Below the pieces are notes generated by a model. That model did no database searches, had not been told where the DNA came from, and saw only the letters and a list, made by a program, of their open reading frames with translations. Source: ZC4RG19 sp017577565 (GTDB lineage: Bacteria; Actinomycetota; Acidimicrobiia; Acidimicrobiales; VFJN01). From it: 64,000 bases of DNA. The DNA lies in contig VSCH01000007.1 of NCBI GenBank assembly GCA_047459075.1, forward strand, positions 24,250 through 88,249, read 5' to 3'. Each line of letters starts with the position of its first letter. Position 1 is the first letter of the stretch. The position numbers were made by a program, and so were the translations under genes. Positions 43,248-51,778 of this stretch are shown in pieces.

Positions 43248-44110
43248 GACACCTCGCCCACGTCGACCGAGGTGATCCGGGCCGCCGGCGCCACGGCCGG
43301 CGGCGCCAGGTGCCCGACCAGCCAGCCGGCGGTGCGCTCGACCAGCTCGTCGGGCGCCGCCGCCGGGACGGGGCGACCGGCGCGGCTCCCGTCGCAGGGC
43401 ACGGCGACCTCCTCCACCGGGAAGCCCCGGGACCGGCACCGGGCGACGTCGTCGCCCCCGGTGCCCGGGCCGTCGCCCGCCGTCCAGGCGACGAACAGCG
43501 GCCGGGGCTCGGCGCCCAGCTCGTCGACGAGGCCGCCGACGACCACGCCCTCCGCCAGCGCGGCGCCGAGGCGGGTGCCGAGCACGTCGACCGCCGGCGC
43601 CCCGGGCGCCGCGGCCCGCCGGCGGGCGGCCTGCTCGAGGACGGTGCGGGTGCGGGTGACCGGCTGCCACAGGGCGACGGGCGCCCCCGGCAGCGACCGG
43701 GCCAGGCGGGCCGCCACGAGCGCGCCGAGGCGGACGCCGAGGAGCCCGACCCGCTCGACCGGGCACCGGTCGCGCAGCAGCTCGAGCGCCCGGCGGGCGT
43801 CGTCCACGAGCGCCTCGACATCGACGGCCGCCGCGGCCTCCGGTGCCGCCACGGGGTCGAGCCACCCGAACCGCTGGACGGCCACCCCGGCGCGGGCGAG
43901 GCGGCGTCCGAGCCGGGCCGTGCGCCCGGCGTCGACGGGCTGGTCGAAGGGGGGCGCCGTGCAGACGAGGACCACGGCCCGCAGGTCGGCGTCGGGCACG
44001 TGGCGGCACCCGAGGAGGTGCGCCCCGGGTCCGACGACCTCGACCTGCTCGCGGACGGCGGCGCCGGACGCCGACCCTGCCTCCGCTTCCCGTCCGTCTT
44101 CCTGTCCCAT
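43244..44110 (-). CDS. Alpha/beta-hydrolase-like protein without the usual serine nucleophile
   Basis: A 288-residue alpha/beta hydrolase fold. The nucleophile elbow reads G125-V-R-L-G129 instead of G-x-S-x-G, so Arg127 occupies the serine position. The GxRLG form also occurs in exosortase-A-associated hydrolases, whose function is not established. A LFVAWTAGDG segment lies late in the fold. It heads the GT4-deacetylase operon. It may be non-hydrolytic or use another residue. ATG 44110 is the first plausible start. Confidence 0.65.
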   Translation of the reverse strand: MGQEDGREAEAGSASGAAVREQVEVVGPGAHLLGCRHVPDADLRAVVLVCTAPPFDQPVDAGRTARLGRRLARAGVAVQRFGWLDPVAAPEAAAAVDVEALVDDARRALELLRDRCPVERVGLLGVRLGALVAARLARSLPGAPVALWQPVTRTRTVLEQAARRRAAAPGAPAVDVLGTRLGAALAEGVVVGGLVDELGAEPRPLFVAWTAGDGPGTGGDDVARCRSRGFPVEEVAVPCDGSRAGRPVPAAAPDELVERTAGWLVGHLAPPAVAPAARITSVDVGEVS

Positions 44111-44160
44111 CTCGTGTTCCGCCCGCGCTCTCGGTAGGGAGGTCAGCGCTCGCCAGACCC

Positions 44161-44166
44161 TAGCCT
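44161..44166 (+). promoter_or_regulatory. Candidate -10 box for the GT4 gene at 44208
   Basis: TAGCCT about 41 nt before ATG 44208, which has its own ribosome binding site (AGGTGG). Confidence 0.35.
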
Positions 44167-44207
44167 GCGGCTGTGGACCGGGAAAGCGGCCACGAAAGCA
44201 GGTGGCT

Positions 44208-45326
44208 ATGTCACATGGAGTGAGATCTCGGGCGGGTGAGGCGGACGGCCCCGTGCTCCACGTGGTCACGGCCGCCCGGCGGCGGGGCGCGGAGACCTTC
44301 GCCGTCGACCTCGCCGAGGCCCTGGGGGCACGCGGCGTGCCCTCCGAGGTCGTCGCGCTGGCCCCCGCCGACGCCGGCGACCCGCTGCCGGTCGCCGTGC
44401 TGGGGCCCGGGGCGCTGGCCCCGGCGACGCTGCGGGCCCTCCGCCGCCGGGCGCGACGGGCACGGGCGGTCGTCGCCCACGGGTCCCGCACGCTGCCGGC
44501 GAGCGCCCTCGCCCTCGCCGGCCTGCGCACCCCCACCGTCTACCGCAGCATCGGCGACCCGGCCGCCTGGGCGGGCTCCGGCCGCCGCCGGCTGCAGACC
44601 CGGCTGCTGCTCGCCCGGGTGGACGCCGTCACCGTGCTGTGGCCGTCGGCCGCCGAGGACGTCCACCGGCTGCACGGCGTGCCCCGGGAGCGCATCCACG
44701 TCCTGCCCAACGCCGTGCCCGCCGCCCGCTGCCCGGTGCCGACGGCGGCCGACCGGGCGGAGGCCCGGCGGCGCTTCGGCCTCCCCGCCGAGGCGCCGGT
44801 CGTCGCCGTCGTCGGCGCCCTCGCCCCCGAGAAGCGGGTGGGCGACGCGATCGCCGCGGTGGCGACGCTCCCGGACGCCCACCTCCTCGTGGCCGGCGAC
44901 GGGCCCGAGCGGGCGGCCCTGGAGGGCCGGGCCGCGGCCGAGGCGCCCGGGCGGGTCGTCTTCGCCGGCTCGCTGCCCGGGCCGGCGGCCGCCCTCGCCG
45001 CCGCCGACGTCGTCGCGCTCCCCAGCCGGACCGAGGGGATGCCCGGCGTGCTGATCGAGGCGGGCCTGTCGGGCGTGCCCGCGGTCGCCACCGACGTCGG
45101 CGGGGTCGGCGAGATCGTCGTCGACGGCGAGACCGGCGTGCTCGTGCCGCCCGGCGACGTGACGGCGCTCGCCGCCGGGCTGGGCCGGGCCCTGGCCGAC
45201 CGCGACGGCCTGGGCGCCGCCGCCCGGCGCCGCTGCCTCGCCCGCTTCGAGATCGGGCCGGTGGCCGACCGCTGGCACGACCTGCTGGCGGCGCTGACCG
45301 ACCCCGGGGCGGCGGGCGGTGGCTGA
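44208..45326 (+). CDS. GT4-family glycosyltransferase
   Basis: A 372-residue retaining glycosyltransferase: VLHVVTAARRRGAETFAVDLA at the N-terminus, VVAVVGALAPEKRVGDAIAA, LPSRTEGMPGVLIEAGLSG (E-x7-E) and GEIVVDGETGVLVPPGD in the donor domain. ATG 44208 has AGGTGG five nt upstream. It is followed by another GT4 on the same strand with its own promoter-like box and GGAGG. Confidence 0.92.
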   Translation: MSHGVRSRAGEADGPVLHVVTAARRRGAETFAVDLAEALGARGVPSEVVALAPADAGDPLPVAVLGPGALAPATLRALRRRARRARAVVAHGSRTLPASALALAGLRTPTVYRSIGDPAAWAGSGRRRLQTRLLLARVDAVTVLWPSAAEDVHRLHGVPRERIHVLPNAVPAARCPVPTAADRAEARRRFGLPAEAPVVAVVGALAPEKRVGDAIAAVATLPDAHLLVAGDGPERAALEGRAAAEAPGRVVFAGSLPGPAAALAAADVVALPSRTEGMPGVLIEAGLSGVPAVATDVGGVGEIVVDGETGVLVPPGDVTALAAGLGRALADRDGLGAAARRRCLARFEIGPVADRWHDLLAALTDPGAAGGG

Positions 45327-45373
45327 CCGGCGCCCGCCCCGGGCCGGCGTCGACACGGCCGCGACGGCGCCCC

Positions 45374-45379
45374 TACCCT
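45374..45379 (+). promoter_or_regulatory. Candidate -10 box for the GT4 gene at 45417
   Basis: TACCCT, 37 nt upstream of GTG 45417; GGAGG at 45403-45407 is a good ribosome binding site. Confidence 0.35.
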
Positions 45380-45416
45380 GGGCCGTCCCAGCTGACCAGG
45401 GCGGAGGCAGCACACC

Positions 45417-46571
45417 GTGACCGACCAGGATCCCGGCGCCGACCGGCGCACCCGCGTCCTCATGCTCACCAAGGGCCTCGGTCGCGGGGGCACCGAGCGG
45501 CTCATCGTCGGCGCCGCCCGGCACCTCGACCGCCGCCGCTTCGACCTCGAGGTCGCCTACCTGCTGCCGTGGAAGGACGCCTTCGTCCCCGACGTGGAGG
45601 CCACCGGCACCCCGGTCCACTGCCTCGACGGCCCCCGGCCGACCAGCCTCGGCTGGCTGCGGCGCCTGCGGCGCCTCGTGCGGGAGCGCGAGATCGACGT
45701 CGTCCACACCCACATGCCGCTGCCCGCCGCTCTCGCCCGCCTCGCCCTGCCCGGCCGGCGGCCCGCCTTCGTGCACACCGAGCACAACCTGTGGGACCGC
45801 TACCAGCGGCCGACCCGGTGGGCCAACGCCCTCACCTACGGCCGCAACGCCCGGGCGATCGCCGTGTCCGACGGCGTCGCCGCCTCGATCCGCTCGTCGG
45901 TGCCGGTCGAGGTCGTCGTCCACGGCGTCGACCCGACGCAGGTCGTGACCGGCCCGGCCGCCCGGCGCGCCGCCCGCGAGCGCCTCGGCCTCGACCCCGC
46001 GGCGCCGGTCGTCGGCACGGTCGGCAACTTCACGCCGAAGAAGGACCAGGCCACCCTCCTGCGGGCGGTCGCCGCGCTGGCCGACGACCCGGCCCCGACG
46101 CTCGTGCTCGTCGGCCTCGGCCCGCTCGAGGGCGAGCTGCGGGACCTCGCCGCCCGGCTCGGCATCGACCGGCGGGTGCTGTTCGCCGGGTCCCGCGACG
46201 ACGTGTTCGAGCTGCTCCCGGGGTTCGACGCCTTCGTGCTCAGCTCCCGGTTCGAGGGCCTGCCGATCGCGCTCCTCGAGGCCATGGCCACCGGCGTCGC
46301 CCCCGTCGTGACCCCGGTGGGAGGCATCCCCGAGGTCGTCACCGACGGCGTCGACGGGCTGCTCGTCCCGCCCGGCGACCCCGGCGCGCTGGCCTCGGCG
46401 CTCGGCAAGGTGCTGCGCGACGACGACCTGCGGGCCGACCTCGGCGCCCGGGCCCGGGAGCGGGCGCGGGCCTTCGACCTCGTGCACGCCGTCCGCCGGA
46501 CCGAGGCGATCTACCGGCTGGCGCTGGGCCGCCCGGCCCCGGGTGACGAGCCCGCCGGCGCCGGCCCCTGA
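45417..46571 (+). CDS. GT4-family glycosyltransferase
   Basis: A 384-residue enzyme: VLMLTKGLGRGGTERLIVGAA, VVHTHMPLPAALARLALPG, FVHTEHNLWDRY, VVGTVGNFTPKKDQATLLRAV and the E-x7-E motif EGLPIALLE followed by MATGVAPVVTPVGGIPEVV. It is typical of polysaccharide-locus GT4 enzymes. It converges on the lipoprotein gene at 46595. Donor unknown. Confidence 0.93.
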   Translation: MTDQDPGADRRTRVLMLTKGLGRGGTERLIVGAARHLDRRRFDLEVAYLLPWKDAFVPDVEATGTPVHCLDGPRPTSLGWLRRLRRLVREREIDVVHTHMPLPAALARLALPGRRPAFVHTEHNLWDRYQRPTRWANALTYGRNARAIAVSDGVAASIRSSVPVEVVVHGVDPTQVVTGPAARRAARERLGLDPAAPVVGTVGNFTPKKDQATLLRAVAALADDPAPTLVLVGLGPLEGELRDLAARLGIDRRVLFAGSRDDVFELLPGFDAFVLSSRFEGLPIALLEAMATGVAPVVTPVGGIPEVVTDGVDGLLVPPGDPGALASALGKVLRDDDLRADLGARARERARAFDLVHAVRRTEAIYRLALGRPAPGDEPAGAGP

Positions 46572-46594
46572 CCGCCGCCGGCCGGCCCGGCCCG

Positions 46595-47956
46595 CTACCC
46601 CAGCTCGACGACGACGGCGACGACCTGCCCGAAGGTGTCCTCGCTGCCGGCCGGCGCGGCGTTGAACCCGATGTGCAGCGTCGTCCCGTCGGGGGCGACG
46701 GCGATGTTGTAGGTGCCGCCCAGCGTGAGGTCGAGGGCCTCCCGGGCCAGGGGGTCGAGCTCGACGACGACCCGCTCGTCGCCGGTCGCCGTGTCGACCT
46801 CGACGAGCGGCGTGCCCTGCTCGGGCGCGTCGCCGTGGGCCCCCGGCACGTACCAGAGCCGGTCCCCCTCGGGCGAGAGCGCGAGGGAGGCCGTGTAGCC
46901 CCGCAGCTCGCCCAGCTCCCGCAGCGTGCCGTCGGGCTCGAGCGCCAGCAGCACCTCGGGCTCCTCGGTGGCGAGGTAGACGGTGCCGTCCGGGGCGGGC
47001 GGGGTGGCGGCCCGCAGGAACTCCCCCGGCAGCTGCAGGTCGAGGTCGGTCAGCTCGCCGGTCGCCGGGTCCCAGCGGGCGAGGCGCCCGCCGGTGCGGG
47101 AGAACAGGACCCGGCCCTCGGCGTCGACGGCCATGGCCCGGAAGCCCCGGTGGTCCTCCTCGTCGGGCGTGGCGAAGACCCGCTCGCCGGTCGCCATGTC
47201 GAGCACGACGAAGGCCCCCCGCTGGGGGTCGAAGCGGTCGGGGTCGGCGGCCTCGGCGTAGAGCAGGCCGCCCGGCGCCCAGCCCGCCAGCGACGGGACG
47301 CCGTGCTCCTCGAGCACCGGGCCCAGGCTCTCGGTCGTGCGCCGCTCGGGGTCGATCCGCAGCAGGACGTCGCCCTGGTAGCTGCCGCCGTACTCGATGC
47401 CGTCGCGGGTGCCCCAGTAGGTCGCGGCGTACACCTCGCCGCAGGGGCCGAGGACCATCTGGGCGTGCACCTTGCCGTAGCCCCAGTCGCCGGGCTCGTG
47501 GCCCGCGACCGAGGCGACATCCGCGACCAGCGTCAGGCGGCCGGCCTCGGGGTCGAGCTCGTAGAGGTAGCTGTTGCCGTCGCGCCCCAGGTGGTCGCCC
47601 ACGGCCGACAGCGACCGGCCGTCCTCCAGCACCACGCCCTGGCCCCACTGCGACCAGGGGTCGCCCTCGTGGTCGGGCAGGGGGTGGACCGCGGCCCGCA
47701 CCCGGGGCTCGCCGTCGCCGCCCTCCGCCAGCGTGACCAGCTCGGCCGACGGCCCGTCCTCCCAGGGCACGGCGCCGTCGCCCGGCTCGGGGCACGTGGC
47801 CGGCCGGCCACCCCCGTCGCCGCCGCCGGCCGCCGCGGGCGCCTCGGTGGTCGTCGACCCGGTCGGCGCCGACGCGCCGCTGTCGCCGTCGTCGCCGCAC
47901 GCGAACAGCGCACCACCCAGGAGGATCGCCACCGCCAGGACGTGCCGCCGCGCCAC
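46595..47956 (-). CDS. Lipoprotein with a beta-propeller-like fold
   Basis: A 453-residue exported lipoprotein: a short signal ending in LFAC with acceptor C20, a Gly/Ala/Thr-rich linker, then repeated four-stranded blade-like segments with the pattern D-x-x-T-G-E or D-P-x-x-G plus a hydrophobic strand (LYELDPEAGRLT, LLRIDPERRT, VVLDMATGERVF, LARWDPATGELT, LVEVDTATGDERV). It resembles SMP-30/PQQ-type propellers. No catalytic residues were identified; binding of a surface ligand is likely. TAGGGT lies 6 nt before the GTG start, so the mRNA is probably leaderless. Confidence 0.75.
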   Translation of the reverse strand: MARRHVLAVAILLGGALFACGDDGDSGASAPTGSTTTEAPAAAGGGDGGGRPATCPEPGDGAVPWEDGPSAELVTLAEGGDGEPRVRAAVHPLPDHEGDPWSQWGQGVVLEDGRSLSAVGDHLGRDGNSYLYELDPEAGRLTLVADVASVAGHEPGDWGYGKVHAQMVLGPCGEVYAATYWGTRDGIEYGGSYQGDVLLRIDPERRTTESLGPVLEEHGVPSLAGWAPGGLLYAEAADPDRFDPQRGAFVVLDMATGERVFATPDEEDHRGFRAMAVDAEGRVLFSRTGGRLARWDPATGELTDLDLQLPGEFLRAATPPAPDGTVYLATEEPEVLLALEPDGTLRELGELRGYTASLALSPEGDRLWYVPGAHGDAPEQGTPLVEVDTATGDERVVVELDPLAREALDLTLGGTYNIAVAPDGTTLHIGFNAAPAGSEDTFGQVVAVVVELG

Positions 47957-47962
47957 CCGCGC

Positions 47963-47968
47963 ACCCTA
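47963..47968 (-). promoter_or_regulatory. Candidate -10 box for the leaderless propeller lipoprotein
   Basis: TAGGGT, 6 nt before GTG 47956, with no ribosome binding site between. Confidence 0.5.
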
Positions 47969-48021
47969 ACACCGCATCCGGCCGACCACAGCCCGGCGTC
48001 GACACCGGCGCCCCGACCACC

Positions 48022-48027
48022 TACCCT
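48022..48027 (+). promoter_or_regulatory. Candidate -10 box for the Wzy-like gene
   Basis: TACCCT followed by an approximately 100-nt leader that contains a short ORF (48068-48145). Confidence 0.35.
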
Positions 48028-48067
48028 GGGGGCGCCACACGTGGCAGGCAGGCGGAAGCGGGACGTG

Positions 48068-48145
48068 ATGCGCGCAGTGCACAACGGCGGGTGCCCCACC
48101 CACGGGGCCGGTCCGGGGCCGGCAGAGGCTCGATGGGCCAGCTGA
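48068..48145 (+). CDS. Possible 25-residue leader peptide overlapping the Wzy-like start
   Basis: ATG 48068 follows GGAAGCGGGACGTG and opens a 25-codon frame whose TGA (48143-48145) lies 10 nt inside the start of the downstream polymerase gene in another frame. It could couple or modulate translation of the membrane protein. The peptide has no similarity; the ORF may be chance. Confidence 0.25.
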   Translation: MRAVHNGGCPTHGAGPGPAEARWAS

Positions 48146-49533
48146 CCGCGCGCCTCCGGCTGCCGACCTGGGAGGAGGTGTCCCGCCACTCCTGGACCTT
48201 CGCGGCGGCGGCCTACCTGCTCGTCATGACGGTCAGCGCCACCCGGCTGACCTGGAACACCTGGGCGCCGCTGGCCTTCGTCCCGATCCTCTTCGCCGTC
48301 ACCATCCCGCTGCTCAAGCGCGGCCTGCGCAAGGAGCCCGACCGCCGCATCGAGCGCATCGTGGTCGTGGCCTTCGTGGCCAAGATGCTGGGGTCGGTGG
48401 CCCGCTACGTGCTCACCTACGGGCTCTACGACGCCGCCGACGCCACCGACTACCACGAGTCCGGCACCCGCCTGGCCGAGGCCTTCTGGGCCGGCAACTA
48501 CGCCCGGGTGGCCGAGGTCGAGGTGCCCGAGCTGACCGGCACCCCGTTCATCCGGCTGGTCACCGGCATCATCTACATCGTCACCAAGCCCACGATCCTC
48601 GGCGGCTTCATCATCTTCGCCTGGCTGAGCTTCCTCGGGCTGTTCTTCTTCTACAAGGCGGTCGTCGTCGGCTTCCCCGAGGCCAACCACCGGCGCTACG
48701 CCTTCCTCGTCTTCTTCCTGCCGTCGATGCTCTACTGGCCCTCGAGCATCGGGAAGGAGGCGTGGATCTCCTTCGGGCTGGGACTGGCCAGCTACGGCAT
48801 CGCGCTGATCATGCGCCACCAGCCCCTCGGCTACCCGGTGGCGGGGCTCGGCCTGCTGGCCACCGCCGGACCCCGCCCGCACATCACCGTGCTGTGCGTC
48901 GTGTCGCTGATGCTCGCCTACACGCTGCGGCGCCGGTCGTGGCGGGAGACGACCATGGGCCCGGTGGGCAAGGCGGTCGGCCTCGTCGTCCTGCTGGCCG
49001 TGGGCGTGGCCGTCGTCAGCAAGGCGGCCTCGTTCTTCGACGTCGACAGCGTGTCGCCCCAGGGCGTCGAGCAGGTCTTCGACTACACCACCCAGCAGTC
49101 GGGCCAGGGCGGCTCGGAGTTCGAGCCGGTGCGGGTCAAGTCGCCGACGGAGTTCCCGAGCGCCATGTTCGCCGTGCTGTTCCGGCCCATGCCCTGGGAG
49201 GCCAGCAACGCCCAGGCGCTCATCGCCGCGGCCGAGGGCACGATGCTGCTCGTGCTCTGCGCGGCGGCGCTCCCCCAGCTCGTCCGGCTGCCGAAGTACC
49301 TGTTCCGGGTGCCGTACGTGGCCTACGCGCTCACGTACACGGTGATGTTCGTCATCGCCTTCTCGTCCATCAGCAACTTCGGCATCCTCACCCGCCAGCG
49401 CACCCAGGTGCTGCCGCTGCTGCTCGTCCTGCTGGTGCTGCCCCGGGACATCGGGCGGGCCGAGCCCAGCCGGCCCCCGACGCTCGAGGAGCGCACCCGG
49501 GTGCTGGCCCGCACGGCCGCCCGCCGCTACTGA
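48133..49533 (+). CDS. Polytopic membrane protein, candidate Wzy-type polysaccharide polymerase
   Basis: A 466-residue protein with about ten membrane helices and a large loop near 300-350. The segment LPSMLYWPSSIGKEAW matches the P-S-x-x-x-W-x-S-x-x-x-K-E motif of EpsG/Wzy-like polymerases in Gram-positive exopolysaccharide loci. Such proteins join undecaprenyl-linked repeat units on the outer face of the membrane. ATG 48133 has only a weak ribosome binding site (GGCAGAGG). Its 3' end overlaps the convergent GT4 by 7 nt. Confidence 0.75.
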   Translation: MGQLTARLRLPTWEEVSRHSWTFAAAAYLLVMTVSATRLTWNTWAPLAFVPILFAVTIPLLKRGLRKEPDRRIERIVVVAFVAKMLGSVARYVLTYGLYDAADATDYHESGTRLAEAFWAGNYARVAEVEVPELTGTPFIRLVTGIIYIVTKPTILGGFIIFAWLSFLGLFFFYKAVVVGFPEANHRRYAFLVFFLPSMLYWPSSIGKEAWISFGLGLASYGIALIMRHQPLGYPVAGLGLLATAGPRPHITVLCVVSLMLAYTLRRRSWRETTMGPVGKAVGLVVLLAVGVAVVSKAASFFDVDSVSPQGVEQVFDYTTQQSGQGGSEFEPVRVKSPTEFPSAMFAVLFRPMPWEASNAQALIAAAEGTMLLVLCAAALPQLVRLPKYLFRVPYVAYALTYTVMFVIAFSSISNFGILTRQRTQVLPLLLVLLVLPRDIGRAEPSRPPTLEERTRVLARTAARRY

Positions 49534-50762
49534 GCCGGCGGCGACGCGCCCGCCAGGGCGGCGGCCCTCGTGCCCCGGGCCTCGCGCACCACCCGGTCGT
49601 AGAAGGCGACCCACCGCCGGGCGGTGGCCTGGACCGTCCAGCCCTGCTCGAAGCGGGCCCGGGCGTCCCGGGCCCGGGCGGCGGCCCCGGCGGGATCGGC
49701 GAGCACCTCGACCAGGCCCCGGGCGAGGTCGTCGGCGTCGCCGGGACGGACCAGCCGGGCCGTCGCCGGGTCGACGACCTCCCGCAGGGTCGGCAGGTCG
49801 GAGGCGACGACCGGGCATTCCAGCGCCATGGCCTCGAGCAGGGTGCCGCCGGCGCCCTCCCGCCGCGAGGGGAAGGCGAAGACGTCGGCCGCGGCCAGCA
49901 GATCGGGGACGTCGTCCCGGACGCCGAGGAACGTGACGGCGTCGCCGAGCCCGCCGGCCGCGACGAGCCGGGCCAGCTCGTCGGTCGCCCGGCCCTCCCG
50001 GCCGGCCACCACCACCCGGAGGTCGGGGAACCGGGCCCGGACCTGCGGCAGCGCCCGCAGCAGCACGTCGAAGCCCTTCTGCGGCTCCTGGCGGCCGACC
50101 GCCAGCACCAGGGGCACGCCGTCGGGCACCCCCAGGCCGGCCCGGACGGTGCGGGCACGGGCGGGGTCGCGGCGGCCGAGCGCCTCGGGGTCGCGCCCCC
50201 GGGGGATCACCTCGACGCGCGACCGGGGCACGAGCAGGCGCCGGGACATGACCCGGGCGACGTGGTCGGTCACGGCGTGGAAGCGGGCGACCCGGCGGGC
50301 GGTCAGGGCGTCGACGGCCTGGGCCGCCCGCAGCTTGAGCCAGCTCACCCCGTCCCGGCGCGCCTGCCCCCGGTCGTAGGTCGAGTTGACCAGGCTGGAC
50401 ACGCAGGGCACGCCGGCGTGGGCGGCGGCCCGCCGGCCGGCGAGGTCGGCCTCGAACAGCGTCGTGTGGACGACGTCGGGCCCCACCGCCGCGATCAGCT
50501 CGCGCAGACGGCGGTACCACCACCGCCGGTGCCGCCGGCCGTCGGGGGGCGCCAGCGAGGTGACCGGGACGCCGATCCGCTCCAGCTCGGGCCGGAGGCC
50601 GTCCCGCTCGACCAGGTAGGCGACGTGGAGGTCGACGCCCGCGGCCACGAGGTGCGGCGCCAGGACGACGAGCGACTGCTCGGCCCCTGCCCGGGCCAGC
50701 GAGTCGATGACCTGCAGGACACGCCGTCCCGGCGGGGCGGGCGGCGGTTCACGGTCCCCCAT
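49527..50762 (-). CDS. GT4-family glycosyltransferase
   Basis: A 411-residue enzyme: VLQVIDSLARAGAEQSLVVLAPHL, VVHTTLFEADLAGRRAAAH, PLVLAVGRQEPQKGFDVLL and the E-x7-E motif EGAGGTLLE. It is a paralogue of the 41982-43247 GT4. It is the last gene of the 60-kb-to-50-kb operon and overlaps the SDR gene by 14 nt. It probably adds a middle or last sugar of the repeat unit. Confidence 0.92.
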   Translation of the reverse strand: MGDREPPPAPPGRRVLQVIDSLARAGAEQSLVVLAPHLVAAGVDLHVAYLVERDGLRPELERIGVPVTSLAPPDGRRHRRWWYRRLRELIAAVGPDVVHTTLFEADLAGRRAAAHAGVPCVSSLVNSTYDRGQARRDGVSWLKLRAAQAVDALTARRVARFHAVTDHVARVMSRRLLVPRSRVEVIPRGRDPEALGRRDPARARTVRAGLGVPDGVPLVLAVGRQEPQKGFDVLLRALPQVRARFPDLRVVVAGREGRATDELARLVAAGGLGDAVTFLGVRDDVPDLLAAADVFAFPSRREGAGGTLLEAMALECPVVASDLPTLREVVDPATARLVRPGDADDLARGLVEVLADPAGAAARARDARARFEQGWTVQATARRWVAFYDRVVREARGTRAAALAGASPPAQ

Positions 50763-51702
50763 CGGGTCGCCCCAGCTGGTGCGCCACCTGGCGTTTGATG
50801 CCCTCGGCGAGCGGCACCTCCGGCTCCCAGCCGAGGTACCGGCGGGCCCGCTCGATCGCGCCGCCGGTGGCCCGCACGTCGCCCGGCTGCTCGGGGAGGT
50901 GGCGGAGGATCGGCGCCCGGCCGACGCACTCGCCCACCATCTCCAGGACCCGGTTCACGGTGGTCGACGACCCGCCGGCGACGTTGAGGACGGTGCCCGG
51001 CGGGACGTCGGCCGTGGCGGCGGCGATCGTCGCCCGGGCGGCGTCGCCGACGTAGGTGAAGTCGCGGACCTGCTCGCCGTCGCCGTAGACGGGGACCGGC
51101 TCGCCGGCGGCGACCCGCTCGATGAACCGGTGCAGCCCCATGTCGGGGCGCTGCGCCGGCCCGTAGACGGTGAAGTAGCGCAGCATCACCACCGGCAGGC
51201 CCCAGTTGTCGACGTAGGCCCGGGCCAGGTGCTCCATGGCCAGCTTGGTCACGCCGTAGGGGCTGAACGGCCGGGTCGGCGACTCCTCGTCGGTCGGGTA
51301 GGTGGCGGCGTTGCCGTAGACCGACGACGACGAGGCCAGCACCACCCGGGGCACGCCGGTGCGGCGAGCGGCCTCGAGCAGCCGCTGCGAGGCGGTGACG
51401 TTGCGCTCGACGTAGCAGGCGAACCCGTCCTCCCACGACAGGCGGACGCCCGGCTGGCCGGCCAGGTGGATGACCGCGTCGGCCCCGGTGAGCAGCTCGT
51501 CGAGGGGGGCGGTGACGAGGTCGAGCTCCTCGCCCCGGTACCCGGGCCGGCCCGCGAGGGCGCGGGCGTTGGCCCGCTTGACCGCGGGGTCGTAGTAGTC
51601 GGTGAAGGCGTCGACGCCCACGACGTCGTGACGGCCGTCGAGGAGAGCGGTGCAGACGTGCCGGCCGATGAAGCCGGCGGCCCCCGTCACGACGAATCGC
51701 AT
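50749..51702 (-). CDS. NAD-dependent nucleotide-sugar epimerase (UDP-glucuronate/UDP-glucose 4-epimerase-like SDR)
   Basis: A 317-residue extended SDR: FVVTGAAGFIGRHVCTALL, SSSSVYGNAATYPTDEE, catalytic SPYGVTK (Y-x3-K) and RYFTVYGPAQRPDMG. The last block with R-P-D-M-x is typical of UDP-glucuronate 4-epimerases (CapI/LpsL type), although GalE-like activity is possible. ATG 51702 follows GGTGGGGATGTG. A 76-nt gap separates it from the dehydrogenase gene. Confidence 0.9.
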   Translation of the reverse strand: MRFVVTGAAGFIGRHVCTALLDGRHDVVGVDAFTDYYDPAVKRANARALAGRPGYRGEELDLVTAPLDELLTGADAVIHLAGQPGVRLSWEDGFACYVERNVTASQRLLEAARRTGVPRVVLASSSSVYGNAATYPTDEESPTRPFSPYGVTKLAMEHLARAYVDNWGLPVVMLRYFTVYGPAQRPDMGLHRFIERVAAGEPVPVYGDGEQVRDFTYVGDAARATIAAATADVPPGTVLNVAGGSSTTVNRVLEMVGECVGRAPILRHLPEQPGDVRATGGAIERARRYLGWEPEVPLAEGIKRQVAHQLGRPDGGP

Positions 51703-51778
51703 CACATCCCCACCGTTCGGACGCACCTGCGGGTGGCGCGCCGTGTGCGCGGATCCTACGACCCGGCCGGTCGGCCCG

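Noticed and set aside
40918..44110. Calling this operon a true exosortase system
   Set aside because: No exosortase, PEP-CTERM or EpsH-like gene is present; only gene-type resemblance remains.
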